Both the position numbers and the translations under genes were made by a program. The notes beneath the pieces are model-generated. The model was given only the letters and a program-made list of their open reading frames with translations. It did not search any database and had not been told where the DNA came from. A DNA stretch of 64,000 bases from NCBI GenBank assembly GCA_965200975.1, contig OZ241740.1:1054001-1118000 (forward strand), read 5' to 3'. This DNA is from S5-327 sp965200975. Lineage in GTDB: Bacteria; Chloroflexota; Dehalococcoidia; Lucifugimonadales; Australimonadaceae. Each line of letters opens with the position of its first letter. Position 1 is the stretch's first letter. Below are positions 50,018 to 58,474 of this stretch, one piece after another.

Positions 50018-50037
50018 AAGCGGCCTGGGGAGGCATC

Positions 50038-50070
50038 CGGCGAGCCACAGGCATATCCTGTGGCTCGCCG
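50038..50070 (-). terminator. inverted repeat between binding-protein and ATPase genes
   Basis: CGGCGAGCCACAGG and CCTGTGGCTCGCCG form a perfect 14-base-pair stem with a five-base loop. A second inverted repeat, GGGAAAGCC/GGCTTTCCC, lies at 50074-50111. Neither is followed by a T-run, so partial termination or RNA protection of the upstream message is likely. Confidence 0.5.
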
Positions 50071-50132
50071 TCCTGGGAAAGCCGGCTGCCCGAGAGGCGC
50101 GGGCTTTCCCCTCTTACCCGCAGCGTCCGGGC

Positions 50133-51329
50133 TCACTGGATCAGGACGCCCTGCACGAGTTCTGCGAAGCGTGCGCGGTCTTCCGAAAGCGCTTGGTCCT
50201 GGCTTAGCCGGTAGTTCTGGAGATCGTCTTCTGTCACGGTCAGGTTGCAGCGGCCGCATTGCACGTCCGTACGACGGCTGTTGGTCGGCACCGCCTCGTT
50301 CCAGAGCTGCTGGTGTTCTTTGGTGAGCAGCCAGTTGACGTACACCTTCGCGGCGTTGGGGTGGGGCATATTGTTGTGGAGCTGGAGGGACTCGCACGCG
50401 TTGCTGAGGCTGGGAGCTTCTTCACTGAGAGACTCCAGGTTGCTGAGGTCGACGCCCTCCGCTTCGAAGTCCCGCAGTTCGTTCGTGTCGACGGTCGTTG
50501 CGATGGGGTACTGGCCGCGGAGCAGGAACTCGATCTGCTGTCGGTGGTCTCGTATCACGACTGGTTCGTTCGCGAGGAATTCATTCAGCCAGTCCTCGCC
50601 ATAGAGAAGCATCTGCATCATCATCGTGTTCTGAGCGGCGCCGCCCTCGGAACTGATGGAGATGATTTGGCCCTTCCACTTGGGGTTCGACAGTTGTTCG
50701 ACGGAGCTGAGTTCGGACTCCGGGATGATGTCGCGGTTGACCCAGAAGCTCTCTCCGGCGGAAGAGGTGAGCACGATGGGCCATGCGAATTGCTTGGTTG
50801 TGTCGAGCCAGACGCCGTCGATGCCGCCGAGCCAGACGTCCGGGTCGCGCACCTCGGGGAGGATGAACCATTCGTCGAGGTCGAGCACAGCGTGAGTGCT
50901 ATTGGTGTGCATAGCGCTGAAAGTCGTCGTGTCGGCGCCGCCGATACGGATGTCGAAGTTGTGCTGTCCGAAGCCTGCCTCCCGGATGACGAGCGGCCAG
51001 AGGTCGCGGCTGTTGAACGGCTGATGCTCAAGGGTGATGTTCGGGAACGCCTCGGCCCATCCCTCGTTCATGGCGCGGCGCCGGCCTTCGCCGCCGCAGG
51101 AGGTGACGGTGACCTTGCCTTCCTGTTCCGCGGCGGCGATGGTCTCCTGCCATCGGATCTCCCATTCGGGTTGCGACGGGGTCGGCGTCGGAGTGGCTGC
51201 GGGGACGGGAGTAGGCGTAGGGTTGGGAGTAGGGGTTGCTGTGGGATCTGCTCCGCACGCGGCCAGTAGCGCGGCGACAGCCGCCAGCAGCATTACGATC
51301 GGGGCGCGTCGTTCATTGAACCGAGGCAT
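50133..51329 (-). CDS. extracellular iron(III)-type ABC binding lipoprotein
   Basis: A 398-residue secreted binding protein. The signal helix VMLLAAVAALLAAC ends in a lipobox Cys near residue 26, followed by a Thr/Pro linker (DPTATPTPNPTPTPVPAA), then the binding domain from EWEIRWQETIAAAEQEGKVT. Later blocks such as GWAEAFPNITLEHQP and LNEFLANEPVVIRDHRQQIE fit the FbpA/AfuA group, which bind ferric iron or organic complexes; the ligand cannot be set from sequence. GGAGAAGATC precedes the start. Rieske R4 is 48 bases upstream on the same strand, so uptake and oxygenation may be co-expressed. Confidence 0.87.
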   Translation of the reverse strand: MPRFNERRAPIVMLLAAVAALLAACGADPTATPTPNPTPTPVPAATPTPTPSQPEWEIRWQETIAAAEQEGKVTVTSCGGEGRRRAMNEGWAEAFPNITLEHQPFNSRDLWPLVIREAGFGQHNFDIRIGGADTTTFSAMHTNSTHAVLDLDEWFILPEVRDPDVWLGGIDGVWLDTTKQFAWPIVLTSSAGESFWVNRDIIPESELSSVEQLSNPKWKGQIISISSEGGAAQNTMMMQMLLYGEDWLNEFLANEPVVIRDHRQQIEFLLRGQYPIATTVDTNELRDFEAEGVDLSNLESLSEEAPSLSNACESLQLHNNMPHPNAAKVYVNWLLTKEHQQLWNEAVPTNSRRTDVQCGRCNLTVTEDDLQNYRLSQDQALSEDRARFAELVQGVLIQ

Positions 51330-51377
51330 GATCTTCTCCCTGGCCGTATTTGAGGCGCGGGCGGCCCACAGCGGTGG

Positions 51378-52649
51378 TCAGCGCGCCGCGGCGGTCTTCT
51401 TCAGGTGTTTTCTCCAGGATGCGCGCCAGTCCTCGCCGGCGGGAACGACGGCGTCCGCGCAAATCAGGTCATCGTAGTCGTTGCGGGCCGGGTCGCGCAC
51501 TACGTTGGGCGGGTCTGCGCCTTCCTGGACGGCGCGGATGGCCTGGAGCAGCAGGCGGCGGTGCGCGGCGATGGCTTTGTCGGTCTGCCCCAGGTGCTCA
51601 ACCGAACGGTCCTGGATGGCGCCCTGCGTCTCCGTTGCATAGAGGTCGTGCACGACGAAGAAGCGGCCCATGCCGATGAAGGTTGAGGCGACCATCTCCT
51701 CGCGGTCTTGCATGAACCGGTTGCCGAGGTTGCGGCGTGGAGTCCACCCGTCGCCCATCTCTGCGTAAAAGTCGTTGCGAAGCTGCTCTTTGTCCAGCGG
51801 GCCTCCGCGCTTGAAGTTGACGCGAAACTTCCAGTGGTTGACGTCGTCTATGGGGACGTGCCAGTTGACATTGAAGGCGTCTACGCCTTGGGGGTTTGGG
51901 GCGAGGTTGGGGTAGACGAAGTTCGTTATGCGCACGTAACTCGCGCCGCCGCCGCCGTCGCGGACGGAGAAGATGCGCAGGCCGAAGGGCGTCTCCTCGA
52001 CTTCTATAGTGGGGCTTACGTCGTGAGTGAAGTAGGAGTTCGTGGAGCCTGCGCCCCCGACCACAGCGCGGGCGCGCTCGTCGTCGCGCAGGTAGCGGTG
52101 AAGGTAGGAGAGGTGCACGGGGTCGATGTTGCCCTCGTTGCCCTGGAGGTAGTTGCAGCCCGAAAACACCTTCGACACGAAGACCGATTCCTCGGGCGCG
52201 GTGAGGAACTCGTAGGCGGGGAGGAGAGGCGGTTCGCCCGGCCCCATATAGGCGAGGATGAACCCGCCGGCTTCGACGCAAGGGTAGGCGGGATGCTTGA
52301 TCTTCTCCTTGAACGTGCTGTCCCTGGGCTCGCCGGGCTGTTCGAGGCAGTTGCCGTGGACGTCGTACAGCCAGCCGTGATAGAGGCAGCGCAAGCCGCC
52401 GTCCTCGACGCGTCCGTAGCTGAGGTCGGCGGCCCGGTGCGAGCAGTGGATGCCGAGCAGTCCGGGAACGCCGTGATCGTCGCGGAAGAGCGCAAGGTCT
52501 TCGCCCAGAATGCGGAGGGGAATGGGGGCGCCGCCCGGCGGCAGCTCTTCGGCGAGGGCGACGGGATGCCAGTAGCGGCGGAGCATTTCGCCGCCCGGCG
52601 TGCCCGGCCCGGTCCTGGTGAGGAGGTCGTTGTCTTCCGGGCTGAGCAT
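51378..52649 (-). CDS. Rieske ring-hydroxylating oxygenase alpha-type subunit (R4)
   Basis: A 423-residue Rieske oxygenase. Cluster ligands are Cys69/His71 (IHCSHRAA) and Cys88/His91 (CLYHGW); the iron motif is GNIDPVHLSYLH. It is one of the more divergent paralogs: the catalytic domain includes LRIFSVRDGGGGASYVRITN. It probably heads an operon that continues into the iron-type ABC importer. The promoter on its strand is at 52703-52731, about 50 bases upstream of the start. Confidence 0.9.
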   Translation of the reverse strand: MLSPEDNDLLTRTGPGTPGGEMLRRYWHPVALAEELPPGGAPIPLRILGEDLALFRDDHGVPGLLGIHCSHRAADLSYGRVEDGGLRCLYHGWLYDVHGNCLEQPGEPRDSTFKEKIKHPAYPCVEAGGFILAYMGPGEPPLLPAYEFLTAPEESVFVSKVFSGCNYLQGNEGNIDPVHLSYLHRYLRDDERARAVVGGAGSTNSYFTHDVSPTIEVEETPFGLRIFSVRDGGGGASYVRITNFVYPNLAPNPQGVDAFNVNWHVPIDDVNHWKFRVNFKRGGPLDKEQLRNDFYAEMGDGWTPRRNLGNRFMQDREEMVASTFIGMGRFFVVHDLYATETQGAIQDRSVEHLGQTDKAIAAHRRLLLQAIRAVQEGADPPNVVRDPARNDYDDLICADAVVPAGEDWRASWRKHLKKTAAAR

Positions 52650-52702
52650 GCCTTCCCCTCCCAGCGCCGTAGCTCTGCCGGCGTTTGCGCTCCGATGCCA
52701 GC

Positions 52703-52731
52703 AACCTAGTCCGTTGCGCTGTTAAAGTCAA
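52703..52731 (-). promoter_or_regulatory. probable promoter of Rieske R4
   Basis: On the minus strand TTGACT (52726-52731), a 17-base spacer and TAGGTT (52703-52708). Confidence 0.5.
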
Positions 52732-52786
52732 TAAGAGTATGCCGATTTTGCGCGTTATGGGGGCGTAGCAGTGCGATTTATGCTCA

Positions 52787-52815
52787 TTGACAGGGGGAAC
52801 GCCAATCCATACAGT
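52787..52815 (+). promoter_or_regulatory. probable sigma-70 promoter of Rieske R5
   Basis: TTGACA (52787-52792), a 17-base spacer and TACAGT (52810-52815), 44 bases before the ATG at 52860. Confidence 0.65.
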
Positions 52816-52859
52816 CACGGAGAGCGGCATACGCGAACGGACGGAGCACGGGAGGAGCC

Positions 52860-54170
52860 ATGCTTACTCGCGAGGACAACGAGTTGATGACCCGGGTTGG
52901 CCCGGGCACGCCGACGGGCGACATGATTCGGCAGTACTGGACTCCATTCATGCGGTCGTCCGACCTGCCCGATAAAGACGGGGGGCCGGAGCGCATTCGG
53001 TTGTTGGGGGAAGACCTCATAGTTCTGCGGGACACGAGCGGCCGGATAGGGCTGCTGGCCGAGAACTGCTCGCACCGCGGCTGTTCGCTCTTCTATGGCC
53101 GCAACGAGGAGGATGGGATCCGCTGCATCTACCACGGCTGGAAGTACGACGTTACGGGTCAGTGCGTGGAGATGCCCAACGAGCCTGCCGCGAGCAACTT
53201 CAAGAACAAGGTGCGTCAGCGCGCCTATCCATGCATCGAGGCGGGGGGGATGGTATGGGCGTATATGGGCCCGCGCGAGACTCCGCCTCCGTTGCCCGAC
53301 CTGGAGTGGATGACGCTGCCAGAGTCCCACCGGCGGCTGACGCCGTTCCAGCGGGAGTGCAACTGGGTGCAGGCGCTTGAAGGCGATATCGACACGAGCC
53401 ACCTGTACTTTCTCCATGGCAGGCTGAACCCGGACGATTCGCCCGCCCTTGGGGTGTGGCATATGGACAAGCACCCCAAACTGGAGGTTGTGCCCACGAA
53501 CTACGGCGTCGTCTACGCGGCCAACCGCGAGGAAGACCCGGAGACGACCTACTGGCGCGTGACGCAGTTCATGTTCCCTATCTTCACGCTCTTCCCCGGT
53601 TACCCGGACGGGACGGTGCCGGGGCACATCTGGACGCCGCTGGACGACTACCACACGATAGTTTGGACAGTGCTGTGGAACCCGGTGACGCCTCTTGCGG
53701 AGCTGGGAGGGCCCACAGGGGCGATGGCGCGCGCCGGCAGCGGGGTTGGCGAGTTCCTGCCGCGGGGCTCCGAGGGGCTGTCGTGGTGGCGACCGGAGCT
53801 GAACCGCAGCAACCACTACGGCCAAGACCGCAAGGAACAGCGGGAGAGGACATTCACCGGCATCCCGACTATTCCGCTGCAAGACCAGGCGGCGACCGAG
53901 AGCATGGGGGCGATCTACGACCGGACGCAGGAGCACCTGGGAACCTCCGACGCGATGATCATCAGGGTGCGGCGGAGGCTGATCCACGCCGCGAGGGAGT
54001 TGCGAGAACAGGGCGTGACGCCGCCCGGCGTGGACAATCCGGAGTGGTACCGAGTGCGGACGACGTCGGCGACTCTGCCGAAAGGGGCGGACTGGCTCGA
54101 TAGCCTCGACGAGTGGCTGAACGCCAAGTCCAACGAGATCCCCGAGGTGAAGCTTCAGGTTCCGGGGTAG
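52860..54170 (+). CDS. Rieske ring-hydroxylating oxygenase alpha-type subunit (R5)
   Basis: A 436-residue Rieske oxygenase. Cluster ligands are Cys70/His72 (NCSHRGC) and Cys89/His92 (CIYHGW). The iron motif reads GDIDTSHLYFLHGRLN, so Asp and the two His are present although the Pro-Val of the other paralogs is replaced. It is the longest of the six and most like phthalate/phenoxybenzoate-type oxygenases in its catalytic domain (RVTQFMFPIFTLFPGYPDGT). GGGAGGAGCC precedes the ATG. It is divergent from R4 and convergent with an SDR gene, with a long hairpin between them. Confidence 0.9.
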   Translation: MLTREDNELMTRVGPGTPTGDMIRQYWTPFMRSSDLPDKDGGPERIRLLGEDLIVLRDTSGRIGLLAENCSHRGCSLFYGRNEEDGIRCIYHGWKYDVTGQCVEMPNEPAASNFKNKVRQRAYPCIEAGGMVWAYMGPRETPPPLPDLEWMTLPESHRRLTPFQRECNWVQALEGDIDTSHLYFLHGRLNPDDSPALGVWHMDKHPKLEVVPTNYGVVYAANREEDPETTYWRVTQFMFPIFTLFPGYPDGTVPGHIWTPLDDYHTIVWTVLWNPVTPLAELGGPTGAMARAGSGVGEFLPRGSEGLSWWRPELNRSNHYGQDRKEQRERTFTGIPTIPLQDQAATESMGAIYDRTQEHLGTSDAMIIRVRRRLIHAARELREQGVTPPGVDNPEWYRVRTTSATLPKGADWLDSLDEWLNAKSNEIPEVKLQVPG

Positions 54171-54209
54171 ACGCAGAATTCGCGCCAAGCCGCGGAACGG
54201 CTCAGCTGC

Positions 54210-54265
54210 GCGCATCCCCCCCCCGTCTGGTCGGCTTTCGATAGAGGGCCAGGCGGGGGATGCGC
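54210..54265. terminator. long bidirectional terminator-like hairpin
   Basis: GCGCATCCCCC at the left pairs with GGGGGATGCGC at the right, extended inward by CTGG/CCAG, between convergent R5 and the SDR gene. Confidence 0.65.
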
Positions 54266-54273
54266 GTTGCGTT

Positions 54274-55179
54274 TTAGAGCGAGCCTGCGGCTCTGGCGGC
54301 TGCGACGTCGTCGGGGTGGCCCCAGGTCTCGAATCCCCCGAGGCCCTGCTCCTCGTTGAAGCCCATGCAGCTGATCCAGCGGCCGGTGACGCCGGAGCCG
54401 TCCTGGTCGGCGAGGTAGAGGGCGAGGGGCACGACGTTGTCGGCGCGCACGCGGCGCGGAGTCCAGTTCGAAGTGTCCTGCCCGAGCTTCATTCGTATCT
54501 CGTGGCGCACCTGCTCCTGCTCGTCGGAGCCGGTGGTTGCGGTGTGGCCGGGGAGCATCACGTTCGCCGCGATGTTGAACTGCTGGAGCTCTTTCGCGAG
54601 GTAGATGGTCATGGATCCCATGGCGGCCTTGGCGGGCTGGTAGGGGCCCTCGCGGCTGAGTCCGTAGAAGACGGATTCGCCCTGGCCGGACGCGTGGGCG
54701 TTGAGGAGCTGACTGGAGGAGGAGTTGATGATGCTGCCGCGGCGTTTCTCGATCATGGGTTGGGAGAACCGCTTGATGACGCGGAGGTTGCCGAAGACGT
54801 GTGTGCCGAACATCTTCTCCCACTCGCTGATGTCGGTTTCGAGGACAGTGACGCTGCCGTGGGATCCCAGATAGAGGTCGCGCTGACGCGTGCCGCCGTT
54901 GTTGATGATGACGTCCACGGTGCCGAACCTGTCGATTGTCCTCCGGTACATTTCGTCGACATGAGACTGGAGGGTGATGTCCATCGTCCCTATGAGGGCG
55001 TTGGGGTTGTCGGCGATCTCTGCGGCGAAATCGTAGTCGTCGTTGGAGACTCCCGTAGGAACCCAGGAGAGGTCGGTCGCGACGACTTTGGCGCCCTCCT
55101 TGAGGAACGCGCGCACCATCTCGCGCCCCATTCCCCGCGCGCCCCCGGTGATAAGCACTACTTTGCCTTCTACGGACAT
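54274..55179 (-). CDS. short-chain dehydrogenase/reductase (SDR)
   Basis: A 301-residue classical-type SDR. The dinucleotide motif is VLITGGARGMGREMVRAF (TGxxxGxG) near residue 8, followed by DVIINNGGTRQRDLYLG (NNxG) near residue 89. The catalytic Ser is in SIINSSSSQLLNAHASG, and Tyr-Lys appears as YGLSREGPYQPAKAAMGSM, where the YxxxK spacing reads Y-Q-P-A-K. An insertion before it lengthens the protein beyond the usual 250. It oxidises or reduces an alcohol/ketone with NAD(P). TTCTACGGACATA sits at the start with AAGGAGGCGGC upstream. Confidence 0.88.
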   Translation of the reverse strand: MSVEGKVVLITGGARGMGREMVRAFLKEGAKVVATDLSWVPTGVSNDDYDFAAEIADNPNALIGTMDITLQSHVDEMYRRTIDRFGTVDVIINNGGTRQRDLYLGSHGSVTVLETDISEWEKMFGTHVFGNLRVIKRFSQPMIEKRRGSIINSSSSQLLNAHASGQGESVFYGLSREGPYQPAKAAMGSMTIYLAKELQQFNIAANVMLPGHTATTGSDEQEQVRHEIRMKLGQDTSNWTPRRVRADNVVPLALYLADQDGSGVTGRWISCMGFNEEQGLGGFETWGHPDDVAAARAAGSL

Positions 55180-55209
55180 AGCCGCCTCCTTGATCTGCCG
55201 AGGTTGTCG

Positions 55210-55242
55210 GGTCAGGGAGTCCTGTCGAGGCGCTCCCTGACC
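55210..55242 (-). terminator. terminator-like hairpin after the sulfite/nitrite reductase gene
   Basis: GGTCAGGGAG and CTCCCTGACC form a ten-base-pair stem 38 bases past the stop at 55280. No T-run follows. Confidence 0.45.
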
Positions 55243-55279
55243 TGGCGGGAGTATAGGGCGTCGCGGAGGCGCGCGCTTG

Positions 55280-57097
55280 CTACACCGCGCATTCTCCCTC
55301 GCCGCGTTCGAGCTTGTAGAGGATGGCCTTGCCCCAGTCGACGTAGGTGTCGAGGTTCTCCTTGTTGAGGGCGCCGACCTCGCGGTATTGGGAGGCGAGC
55401 TCCTCGAAAGGCGCGACGCCGACGCGGTCGACGAAGTCGTTGAAGCTCTCGCCGTCGTTCCGGTTCTCTTTATAGTGGGCGAGGATGTCGTCCATAAAGG
55501 CGGGGACGCGCTTGGCGGGGACTTTGCTCTTGACGCGTTTGCCGAAGCGGACGGGGTCCTGATTGCCGTAGTTTCCTGCGAGGAAGACCTCGTAGGCGGG
55601 GGCTTGTTGCCCCCCCTCGCCTTTGGCGGCGGCGCCGTGGAAGCCGATGTTGGCGATGTGGTGGCGCGAGCAGCCGTTGGGGCAGCCGCTGACCTTGACG
55701 TGGAGGCTGCTGATGAGCGGGTCGTCGATGTGTTCGTTGGCGCGTATGGAGCTGCGCAGCGCGTCGCCGACGCCCATCGACGAGGTGATGCCCATCTTGC
55801 AGCTGTCGGTGCCGGGGCAGGAGACGACGTCGGTGACGCCGTTGGCGCCGTCTTCAGCGAGGCCGATGGACTTGAGGTCGGACCAGAATGCGTGGAGGTG
55901 GCCCTCCGGCACCCACCGGTAGAGGAGGTTCTGCTCTGTGGTCGCGCGGATGCGGCCGCCCGAGTACTTGCGGGCGATGTCGGCGAGGACGGGGAACTGC
56001 CGCTCGTAGATGTCGCCGAGAGGCAGCGTTACGTAGACAGCGTAGTAGCCTTCCTGCTGTTGGGGGAGGGCGTTGGTGGCCTTCCACGCGACGAAAGCGG
56101 GGTCTGCAGGCTCGTCTGCAACGGGGACGAGGGGCGGGGGCTCGTCGATCATCTCCGGGGGGAGCTCCATCCAGGGGCTGGGGTCGAAGTCGGCCTTGGC
56201 CCAGTCTTCCTGAAGCTGCTGTTCGACTTCCGCTCTGAAAGCTTCGATGCCGATGCGGTCGACGTAGAACTTGACGCGGGCGCGCATCTTGTTCTTGCGG
56301 AGTTCGTTAGCGTTGTGGAAGACGCGGATGGCGGCCTCGGCGACGCGGAGGTAGTCGGAGACAGGGACGAACTCGGAGAGCACCCAGGCGGCGCGGGGCA
56401 TGATGGAGGTTCCGCCGCCGACGCGCATCTCGAACCCTTTCACGCCGTCCTTGATCTTGGGGATGAACGCAAGGTCGTGGATGTCGGCGACGACGTCGTC
56501 GTTGCCGCCGCTGGTGAAGGCGGTCTTCCATTTGCGGGGGAGCACCTGCGTGTACTCGTGCCGGACGAAGTAGCGCGCGTAGGCGGTGAGATAGGGGGCG
56601 ACGTAGAACGGCTCTTCGGGTTTTACGCCGGAGAGAGGATCGCCCGCGACGTTGCGGACGGTGTTGCCGCACGCCTCGCGCGTGACGAGCCCCGCCTCGC
56701 CGAGGATGCGCATCACGTGAGGAGTGTCGGCGAGTTTGACGAAGTGGACCTGCAAGTTCTCGCGGGTGGTGATGTGGCCCTTCTTGAGCGGGGTGTGCCT
56801 GGCGACGACCTCGCCGAACGCGTCCATCTGGTCGGCGGTCATGGCGCCGCCGGGGATTTTGATCCGCATCATCTGAACGTCGGGCTGGCGTTGGCCGTAC
56901 ACGCCCCTGACGAGGCGGTACATGATGAACTGCTCTTCGGAGGGCCACTGGCCGTTGAGGTAGCGGGTGGCCTCGGTCTCGAAGTCGTCGACCTCTTCGG
57001 GTATGTAAGGGAGGACGCCTTTGGAGTAGTCGAGCAGCTTCTTTTCAGCAGGGGTCTTGACGCCTCGGACTATGGGTATGGGAGCGGTGGTGGTCAT
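55280..57097 (-). CDS. ferredoxin-dependent sulfite/nitrite reductase
   Basis: A 605-residue siroheme/[4Fe-4S] reductase that makes sulfide from sulfite or ammonia from nitrite with six electrons. It has the two-repeat layout of the family, with HFVKLADTPHVMRILGEAGL near residue 115 in the first half. The cluster/siroheme cysteines appear as SCPGTDSCKMG (Cys427, Cys433) and SGCPNGCSRHH (Cys472, Cys476). Ferredoxin is the likely donor because no flavin domain is fused. TAGGAGAGGC precedes the ATG. A cysteine-rich leader ORF and terminator upstream favour sulfite, and cysteine synthesis, over nitrite. Confidence 0.88.
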   Translation of the reverse strand: MTTTAPIPIVRGVKTPAEKKLLDYSKGVLPYIPEEVDDFETEATRYLNGQWPSEEQFIMYRLVRGVYGQRQPDVQMMRIKIPGGAMTADQMDAFGEVVARHTPLKKGHITTRENLQVHFVKLADTPHVMRILGEAGLVTREACGNTVRNVAGDPLSGVKPEEPFYVAPYLTAYARYFVRHEYTQVLPRKWKTAFTSGGNDDVVADIHDLAFIPKIKDGVKGFEMRVGGGTSIMPRAAWVLSEFVPVSDYLRVAEAAIRVFHNANELRKNKMRARVKFYVDRIGIEAFRAEVEQQLQEDWAKADFDPSPWMELPPEMIDEPPPLVPVADEPADPAFVAWKATNALPQQQEGYYAVYVTLPLGDIYERQFPVLADIARKYSGGRIRATTEQNLLYRWVPEGHLHAFWSDLKSIGLAEDGANGVTDVVSCPGTDSCKMGITSSMGVGDALRSSIRANEHIDDPLISSLHVKVSGCPNGCSRHHIANIGFHGAAAKGEGGQQAPAYEVFLAGNYGNQDPVRFGKRVKSKVPAKRVPAFMDDILAHYKENRNDGESFNDFVDRVGVAPFEELASQYREVGALNKENLDTYVDWGKAILYKLERGEGECAV

Positions 57098-57144
57098 TGC
57101 CTCTCCTAATGGGGGCTATTGGCGCGGCGGGCGCCCTAACGGAA

Positions 57145-57176
57145 GCGCCCTCCTCGGGAAGATTCGAGGAGGGCGC
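57145..57176 (-). terminator. attenuator hairpin between the cysteine leader and the reductase gene
   Basis: GCGCCCTCCTCG and CGAGGAGGGCGC form a perfect 12-base-pair stem with an eight-base loop, followed on the minus strand by TTCCGTT. It lies 34 bases after the leader stop and 48 bases before the reductase start. Confidence 0.65.
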
Positions 57177-57209
57177 AACGCAGAACGGCGTGTTCGGTTA
57201 GCTGGGCCC

Positions 57210-57257
57210 TCAGGTCCAACAACAACAGGAGCACGTAACCATGATCGGCGCGTCCAT
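57210..57257 (-). CDS. 15-residue polycysteine leader peptide (putative attenuator uORF)
   Basis: The short frame reads MDAPIMVTCSCCCWT and then TGA, with four Cys in five codons (TGC-TCC-TGT-TGT-TGT). If translation began at GTG 57278 instead, three more Cys codons would be included. No ribosome binding site precedes ATG 57257, but TG-C-TATGCT (57275-57267) ends nine bases upstream, so the transcript would be leaderless or nearly so. This mirrors the cysteine-responsive leaderless uORFs described in mycobacteria. Scarce cysteinyl-tRNA would stall the ribosome on the Cys run and favour read-through into the sulfite/nitrite reductase gene. Confidence 0.65.
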   Translation of the reverse strand: MDAPIMVTCSCCCWT

Positions 57258-57266
57258 ACAACAAGC

Positions 57267-57275
57267 AGCATAGCA
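57267..57275 (-). promoter_or_regulatory. extended -10 promoter for the leader peptide
   Basis: On the minus strand TG, one base, then TATGCT, ending nine bases before ATG 57257. No convincing -35 was found. Confidence 0.5.
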
Positions 57276-57461
57276 CACGCCGAGAGCGGGCGCTACAGGG
57301 GGTTCGATGCAGCCACTGTTCAGAGTTGGCTGGTTGGGCGAACAACCCGTCAAGCCGATAACCGATTCCGTGCCTCCTCCATCCCGGATGGCTGTCGGCG
57401 GGGAGCAGGTCTTGCGCCTCGCGCGGCCCTCCTGCGCCTGCTGAAACCCTGTTGGAGAGAG

Positions 57462-57497
57462 GAGGCCGGGGGAGCGCACAGGCGCTCCCCCGGCCTC
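57462..57497 (-). terminator. strong hairpin after the class II aldolase gene
   Basis: GAGGCCGGGGGAGCG and CGCTCCCCCGGCCTC form a perfect 15-base-pair stem with a six-base loop, 31 bases past the stop at 57529. The rest of the 57258-57461 gap holds nothing I recognise besides the leader promoter. Confidence 0.6.
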
Positions 57498-57528
57498 TGG
57501 GCGTTTCCGTTTCGATTGAGAGGCGGGG

Positions 57529-58317
57529 TTAGGGGGCGACCATGTCGCCGGAGACCTTCTTCTTGTAAGAGTTCCAGACGCCGTCGCGAGGCGGGTTGCC
57601 GCCGATGCGGCGCATGAGCTCCTTGAAGTGCGGGTACTCGTGCTGAGGCGGGCGGTCGCTTATTTCGCGGACAAGCGCTTCAGGGATGTACGGGTGGTCG
57701 GAGCCCTTGGCGACGAGCGCCCAGTAATTCATGCGGGCCTGCTCCTCGAGCTGGAGCATGCTGACGACGGAGTCCTCGGGGGTCTTGCCTGTCATCGAGG
57801 CGCCATGGCCCTGCATCAGCACGAACTTGTGGTCGCCGAGGGTGTTGGCGAGCTCCATGCCTTCCTCATCGCTCCAGACGGTTTTGGTGTGGGGGTAGAG
57901 GGGGTGAGGCTGGCCGAGCACCATCGGGGCGCCTTCCTGGGCCATGGGCCTGATGGGCTCGCCGAGGACGGTCATAAGGACGACGTTGCGCGGGTGCACG
58001 TGGACGACGGAGCTGACGTCGGGGCGCATCTTGTAGATGGACGAGTGGATCTTGACCTCGGAGCACTGGGTGGAGCGCGCAGGGCCGTCGATCTTGTAGC
58101 CGTCGAGGTCGCAGACGATCATGTCGTAGTACTGCATCTCCTCGAGGGCGTCGATGGCGTAGCCGCGGCCCTTGACGACGAACTTGTCGGGCTGGTTGGG
58201 GACGCGCATGCTCACGTGGCCGAGGGCGGCGGTGACGCCGGTGGCCAGGCCCATGTGGGAGAGGATGCGGGTCGCCATGGCGACTTCGTATTTGACCTCG
58301 TCGATCTCGCGTGACAT
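57529..58317 (-). CDS. class II aldolase/adducin family protein
   Basis: A 262-residue protein of the zinc-dependent class II aldolase/adducin fold, which includes fuculose-phosphate aldolase-like and decarboxylase-like enzymes. The first block is GVTAALGHVSMRVP near residue 26 (the GNxS/GHxS substrate loop), then VVHVHPRNVVLMTVLGEPI near residue 105, where HVHP supplies two metal His, and VLMQGHGASMTGKTPEDSV near residue 175, where GHG supplies the third. ATG 58317 follows GAGGAGG. It cleaves or decarboxylates a hydroxy/oxo acid of unknown identity. It is divergent from an SDR-RidA pair. Confidence 0.88.
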   Translation of the reverse strand: MSREIDEVKYEVAMATRILSHMGLATGVTAALGHVSMRVPNQPDKFVVKGRGYAIDALEEMQYYDMIVCDLDGYKIDGPARSTQCSEVKIHSSIYKMRPDVSSVVHVHPRNVVLMTVLGEPIRPMAQEGAPMVLGQPHPLYPHTKTVWSDEEGMELANTLGDHKFVLMQGHGASMTGKTPEDSVVSMLQLEEQARMNYWALVAKGSDHPYIPEALVREISDRPPQHEYPHFKELMRRIGGNPPRDGVWNSYKKKVSGDMVAP

Positions 58318-58474
58318 AGGGAAGTCCTCCTCGGGGCTTGTGTAGCGGACAGCGGGCATCCTATCACCAGACGCCGGAGCGCGCGGCCCCCGCCGCGTGC
58401 GCGGAAGGGCGAGGCGGGATTCGGTATTATCGGCCCGGCTGCTGTTCCTGCATTCCAGTTCGCCGGAGGCTGAT

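Noticed and set aside
55277..57109. Long plus-strand frame (610 codons) across the sulfite/nitrite reductase
   Set aside because: Mirror of the reductase reading frame with biased Val/Asp/Gly content and no recognisable motif.
57258..57461. tRNA-like GGTTCGATGC segment near 57300
   Set aside because: No acceptor, D or anticodon arms can be folded around it.
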